Positions 14,697-16,529 of a stretch of 16,529 nt of DNA are shown in pieces (positions within the stretch are counted from its first letter, which is position 1; each line of letters begins with the position of its first letter). The position numbers and the translations under genes are program-made. This stretch comes from Caldilineaceae bacterium (lineage in GTDB: Bacteria; Chloroflexota; Anaerolineae; Caldilineales; Caldilineaceae), in NCBI GenBank assembly GCA_026645575.1, contig JAPKMW010000162.1, forward strand, positions 1 through 16,529, read 5' to 3'. The notes under the pieces were generated by a model. The model had not been told where the DNA came from, did not search any database, and was given only the letters and a program-made list of their open reading frames with translations.

Positions 14697-16365
14697 TAAA
14701 GACGTTAGTCTTTATGAAGCGACACCAACGAAAGCATTCCCAGCGACTGTGACGACGCCACCGGAATTAGATCGGCATTATATCCATCGTCCCCAGCTTT
14801 GGCTGTTGCTGATTCTGGTGGGTTATCTGTTCGTTGCTATCAACTTTGCTCGCCAAACTCCTGCCTGGCAAGCGCCCGATGAACCGGCGCACTACAACTA
14901 CATTGCCCATATCGCGACCCAGGGGCAGTTGCCCGTTCTCCAGCGTGAGGATTATAACCAGAAGTGTATGGAGTACCTGGTCAGCAACAAGTTTCCGCCA
15001 CAAGTGGGGATTGATTGTCTGCGCTATGAAAGCTACCAACCGCCGCTCTATTACCTGCTCGGCGCCCTGGTTTACCGTCTGAGTGATGGCAATTTACTGA
15101 CGTTGCGCCTTTTGGGCGTTGCTTTGGGCATTGGCATTCTACTGCTCTTTTACTACAACCTGAATCTTGTTTTCCCCGACAAACCGCTGGTTGTGCTGGG
15201 CGCCACCGCTTTTGCCGCTTTTCTGCCTATGCACGTCGCCGTGACCGCCGCCGTCACCAATGATACGTTGGCGGAGTTGCTCCTGGTGGCGCAGCTTGCA
15301 CTCCTGCTGCGGTGGAGCCGGGATCAATTTCTGGCGCCAGGGAGTGCCGATAGCAGCCACAGTCACCGGCAATTGCTCTTGTTAGGTATTGTGTTGGGGT
15401 TGGGCCTATTGACCAAAGTCTATGCTTATCTCTTTATCCCGCTAACCTTTCTGGGGATTGTGGTCACGATCTGGCGGCAGGAGTGGCGGTGGACGCAGCT
15501 TTGGGCAGGGGTGCGGCTATCGCTGTGGGTCTTAATTCCAGCCTTTCTCCTGGGCTTGCCGTTCTGGCTGCGCAATTTGCAACTCTACGGCGGGCTTGAC
15601 TTTTTGGGGTTGACCTGGCACGATGAGGTGGTGATCGGCCAGCCACGCACCAGCGACTGGATCAACACCCACGGCTTTATGAACTACAGCGAACGCGCTT
15701 TCCGCTTTACCTTTCAGAGCTTCTGGGGGGTCTTTGGCTGGATGGGCGTTTTTATGGATGAGCGGGTCTACACCGCCATGTTGATCTTCACCGGCATCCT
15801 CTTTCTGGGCTTGCTTTGGACGCTGATTCGCCTGATTTCCGGTAAGCCGGACACCGATATAGATGACTATCAGCGCTGGGTGCTTTTCTTCTTTGGGTTG
15901 ATTGTGGTGGCGGTGGCGGCGGGCTATGTCTGGTACAACGCGAAGTTTGTGCAACATCAGGGGCGTTACTTCTTCTGGGGGCTGTTGCCCATCAGCACCT
16001 TTGTCGCCTTGGGCTGGCGCGAAGTGATGCGCCCTTTGCAGGGTCTGATTACCGGTTTTCTGGCTTTGGTGTTGGCAGGTGCGCTCGTTGTTGCCGGCAT
16101 GGTAACAGGTGGTCTGAATAAATGGACACTGTTGACGATTGGGCTAACGGCACTCTTGTTGCTCGGTCAGCCTTTTCTCTTCATTGGCACCGAGGGTTAC
16201 ATCCTCCGCTGGTTGCCGTCCCGCGTTCATGCGTTCTGGGCGCAACCTGTACCCGCCTTCCTCCGTCATGGTTTGCGGACGTTGGCCTGGCTGGCGCCTT
16301 TTCTGTTGCTGTTGCTGCTTAATGCACTGATTCCTACGCTGTACATTGGGCCGCAGTTGCAGTAG
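14689..16365 (+). CDS. Multi-span membrane protein, GT-C glycosyltransferase / DUF2142-like
   Basis: This is an integral membrane protein of 558 aa with roughly 11-13 hydrophobic segments. A cytoplasmic tail of about 35 residues precedes the first helix. Next comes [11 protein letters not shown] with an acidic pair (Asp 64, Glu 65) in the first extracytoplasmic loop, then [15 protein letters not shown] (from about 116), and a TNDTLAELL block near residue 190. This layout is that of GT-C polyprenyl-phosphate-sugar transferases (GT39/ArnT-like) and of the related DUF2142 family. If so it would transfer a lipid-linked sugar to protein, lipid or cell-wall polymer outside the membrane. Cys 93 and 110 in the first loop may form a disulfide. 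ATG overlaps the metG stop (ATGGGTAG), so translation is likely coupled. The acceptor and sugar cannot be inferred, and the link to MetRS looks positional only. Confidence 0.75.
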   Translation: MGSKDVSLYEATPTKAFPATVTTPPELDRHYIHRPQLWLLLILVGYLFVAINFARQTPAWQAPDEPAHYNYIAHIATQGQLPVLQREDYNQKCMEYLVSNKFPPQVGIDCLRYESYQPPLYYLLGALVYRLSDGNLLTLRLLGVALGIGILLLFYYNLNLVFPDKPLVVLGATAFAAFLPMHVAVTAAVTNDTLAELLLVAQLALLLRWSRDQFLAPGSADSSHSHRQLLLLGIVLGLGLLTKVYAYLFIPLTFLGIVVTIWRQEWRWTQLWAGVRLSLWVLIPAFLLGLPFWLRNLQLYGGLDFLGLTWHDEVVIGQPRTSDWINTHGFMNYSERAFRFTFQSFWGVFGWMGVFMDERVYTAMLIFTGILFLGLLWTLIRLISGKPDTDIDDYQRWVLFFFGLIVVAVAAGYVWYNAKFVQHQGRYFFWGLLPISTFVALGWREVMRPLQGLITGFLALVLAGALVVAGMVTGGLNKWTLLTIGLTALLLLGQPFLFIGTEGYILRWLPSRVHAFWAQPVPAFLRHGLRTLAWLAPFLLLLLLNALIPTLYIGPQLQ

Positions 16366-16371
16366 GTCAGG

Positions 16372-16459
16372 AGGACAGTGCGTCAGTAAAACAGTAAATT
16401 AGCCAGGCAGTACACACTGTCACACTGTCCTACGGCACAAGTGGTTGTCTGTTTTACTG
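16372..16459. repeat. Interleaved inverted repeats and 8-bp tandem repeats after the GT-like gene
   Basis: AGGACAGTG (16372-16380) is complementary to CACTGTCCT (16423-16431), and CAGTAAAACAG (16384-16394) to CTGTTTTACTG (16449-16459). The order is A, B, A', B', so the two stems interlock as in a pseudoknot rather than nest. Octamer direct repeats sit inside: CAGTAAAA/CAGTAAAT (16384-16399) and CACACTGT twice (16413-16428). There is no T-tract directly after either stem. It is 6 bases past the gene stop. Confidence 0.7.
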
Positions 16460-16473
16460 ATAAACGCACAAGT

Positions 16474-16501
16474 TTGTAATGAGAGCGAGTGATGCTAAAC
16501 T
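16474..16501 (+). promoter_or_regulatory. Possible promoter near the window end
   Basis: TTGTAA (16474-16479) and TAAACT (16496-16501) are 16 bases apart, and an ATG follows 6 bases later at 16508. The matches to consensus are moderate (4/6 each). The geometry is nearly the same as that of the promoter at 12503, suggesting a second leaderless start, but the evidence is weak. Confidence 0.35.
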
Positions 16502-16507
16502 AGCGTC

Positions 16508-16529
16508 ATGGAAAACATGCAAAACAAGC
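16508..16529 (+). CDS. Possible start of a further gene, truncated by the window end
   Basis: An ATG at 16508 opens a frame MENMQNK that runs off the window. It lies 6 bases after a -10-like TAAACT and has no ribosome-binding site, which would fit a leaderless mRNA. An alternative in-frame ATG is at 16517. Seven codons are too few to judge coding potential or product. Confidence 0.3.

Noticed and set aside
195..16322. Many long reverse-strand and alternate-frame open frames inside the confirmed genes
   Set aside because: They lie inside clearly conserved genes, lack family motifs and are expected shadows in GC-rich coding DNA.

Overview
The window looks like a chromosomal segment of a Chloroflexota bacterium, probably near Anaerolineae/Caldilineae. 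This is an inference from lipoproteins with an LAGCAQP-type lipobox followed by T/A/E-rich linkers, from the MetRS type, and from heptamer-rich intergenic DNA. No rRNA, tRNA or taxonomic marker confirms it. Every confident gene is on the + strand and coding density is high. I saw no tRNA, CRISPR array, transposase or integrase gene, or obvious pseudogene.

Positions 159-6320 form a complete peptide-type (Opp/Dpp) ABC importer in the order ATPase D, ATPase F, lipoprotein binding protein 1, permease B, permease C. Positions 6458-10438 hold a second binding protein and a second permease B/C pair with no ATPases of their own. Positions 10617-12410 encode a third binding protein. It is clearly a paralogue of binding protein 1, but it has no lipobox and no permease beside it. 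The simplest reading is that one ATPase pair may serve two permease pairs and up to three receptors. The substrate (peptide, sugar, nickel or other) cannot be read from sequence.

Positions 12503-12763 hold a small two-helix membrane protein behind a promoter placed so that the transcript would start at, or within a base of, the ATG (leaderless). Positions 12909-16365 hold metG, overlapping by 8 bases a multi-membrane-span GT-C/DUF2142-like protein. The last bases may start another gene, again just downstream of a promoter-like pair.

The least ordinary feature is between the genes. Seven of the eight gaps longer than 70 bp between annotated genes carry inverted repeats, and four of them are built partly or wholly on a 7-bp period. 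Two hairpins in the first transporter operon have unrelated stems of 23 and 21 bp but share an 11-base loop (GAGCTTGTCGA / GAGTTTGTCGA). Another gap holds six exact CGTAACT units abutting four ATCCAC(T/C) units. These look like a family of mobile or expanding intergenic elements, and at the receptor-permease junctions they may also set relative expression. That role is inference. None has the T-tract of a classical intrinsic terminator.
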